Position numbers and translations under genes: made by a program. Shown in pieces: positions 63,538 to 64,000 of a stretch of 64,000 nt of DNA. Location: NCBI RefSeq assembly GCF_027244095.1, contig NC_069658.1:262826687-262890686 (forward strand). Reading direction: 5' to 3'. The notes under the pieces are model-generated. The model had not been told where the DNA came from. It ran no database searches and saw only the letters and a list, made by a program, of their open reading frames with translations. Every line of letters begins with the position of its first letter. Position 1 is the first letter of the stretch. Source of the stretch: Hemicordylus capensis. Lineage: Eukaryota > Chordata > Lepidosauria > Squamata > Cordylidae.

Positions 63538-64000
63538 CAGGTGAAACTCGGAAAATTAGAATATCGTGCAAAAGTCCATTAATTTCAGTAATGCAAATTA
63601 AAAGGTAAAAAAACTGATATATGAGACAGATGCATTACATGCAAAGCGAGATAAGTCAAGCCTTAATTTGTTATAATTGTGATGATCATGGCATACAGCT
63701 CATGAAAACCCCAAATCCACAATTTCAGAAAATTAGAATATTACATGGAACCAAGAAGACAAGGATTGAAGAATAGAACAATATCGGCCCTCTGAAAAGT
63801 ATAGAGTGTACTGTGCTTGATTGGCCAGCAAACTCGCCTGACCTGACCCCATAGAGAATCTATGGGGCATTGCCAAGAGAAGGATGAGAGACATGAGACC
63901 AAACAATGCAGAAGAGCTGAAGGCCGCTAATGAAGCATCCTGGTCTTCCATAACACCTCATCAGTGCCACAGGCTGATAGCATCCATGCCACGCCGCATT
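63538..64000 (+). mobile_element. Tc1-like DNA transposon, running off the window
   Basis: It starts after a TA target with CAGGTGAAACTCGGAAAATT and a long terminal region. From about 63815 it carries the C-terminal transposase: LDWPANSPDLTP, then ENLWGIAKRRMRDMRPNNAE and SMPRRI, with a one-base shift near 63850. The glutamate in the (P)IENLW motif is the third DDE residue in this family. Most of the transposase is missing (internal deletion near 63790). It differs from 5298-5532 at only about 10 of 240 positions by eye. Confidence 0.85.

Noticed and set aside
1-64000. CRISPR arrays, operons, toxin-antitoxin or phage defence systems
   Set aside because: The window is intron-rich vertebrate DNA. 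The only regular short repeats are microsatellites and Helitron minisatellites.

Overview
The window looks like nuclear DNA of a squamate reptile, probably a lizard. The main clue is the repeats: tRNA-derived SINEs with the Sauria layout (one intact copy with a perfect 13-bp target duplication at 24340-24568), a BovB-type LINE 3' end, many CR1 and L2-like LINE 3' ends, an R4/Dong-type LINE, Helitrons, hAT-like palindromic elements and a young Tc1-like transposon. Species cannot be named from the sequence alone. There are no bacterial-type operons, CRISPR arrays or stand-alone RNA genes.

The host genes are three complete TRIM (tripartite motif) genes of the RFP/TRIM27-like, B30.2-bearing class, in tandem and all on the minus strand. 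Gene C runs 60261->42813, gene B 39311->26692 and gene A 19063->4403. Each has seven coding exons with the same plan: exon 1 RING and B-box, exon 2 of 96 bp, exon 3 of 231 bp (coiled coil), exon 4 of 23 bp, exon 5 of 116 bp, a variable exon 6 (60, 129 and 120 bp in A, B and C), and exon 7 of about 515 bp with the whole PRY-SPRY domain. All splice sites are GT-AG, all phases agree, and none of the 21 exons carries a stop. Predicted products are 487 (A), 503 (B) and 503 (C) residues. A and C keep every zinc-binding residue of the RING, so they are probably E3 ubiquitin ligases. B keeps an intact B-box, coiled coil and B30.2 but its RING has lost the central Cys-x-His pair and later ligands, so it may be a RING-dead scaffold or regulator. 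B and C share a homologous block just upstream of the start codon holding an interferon-stimulated response element (ISRE)-like motif; A lacks it.

Layout: 1-4402, repeats downstream of gene A; 4403-19063, gene A with CR1, L2, hAT, Tc1 and Sauria insertions in its introns; 19064-26691, intergenic, with L2 copies, a solo-LTR candidate, a Helitron, a Sauria SINE and unclassified repeats; 26692-39311, gene B, whose introns hold two hAT-like palindromes (one inside a 5S-rRNA-derived SINE), a 1.3-kb Helitron and CR1 3' ends; 39312-42812, intergenic; 42813-60261, gene C, with CR1 5' and 3' portions, a Helitron, and the R4/Dong LINE lying in AAT repeats; 60262-64000, repeats, ending in a Tc1-like element cut by the window edge.

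Functionally the window reads as a locally duplicated TRIM cluster, probably for innate immunity. One member seems to have traded catalytic RING function for a binding role, and at least two keep a likely interferon-responsive promoter.
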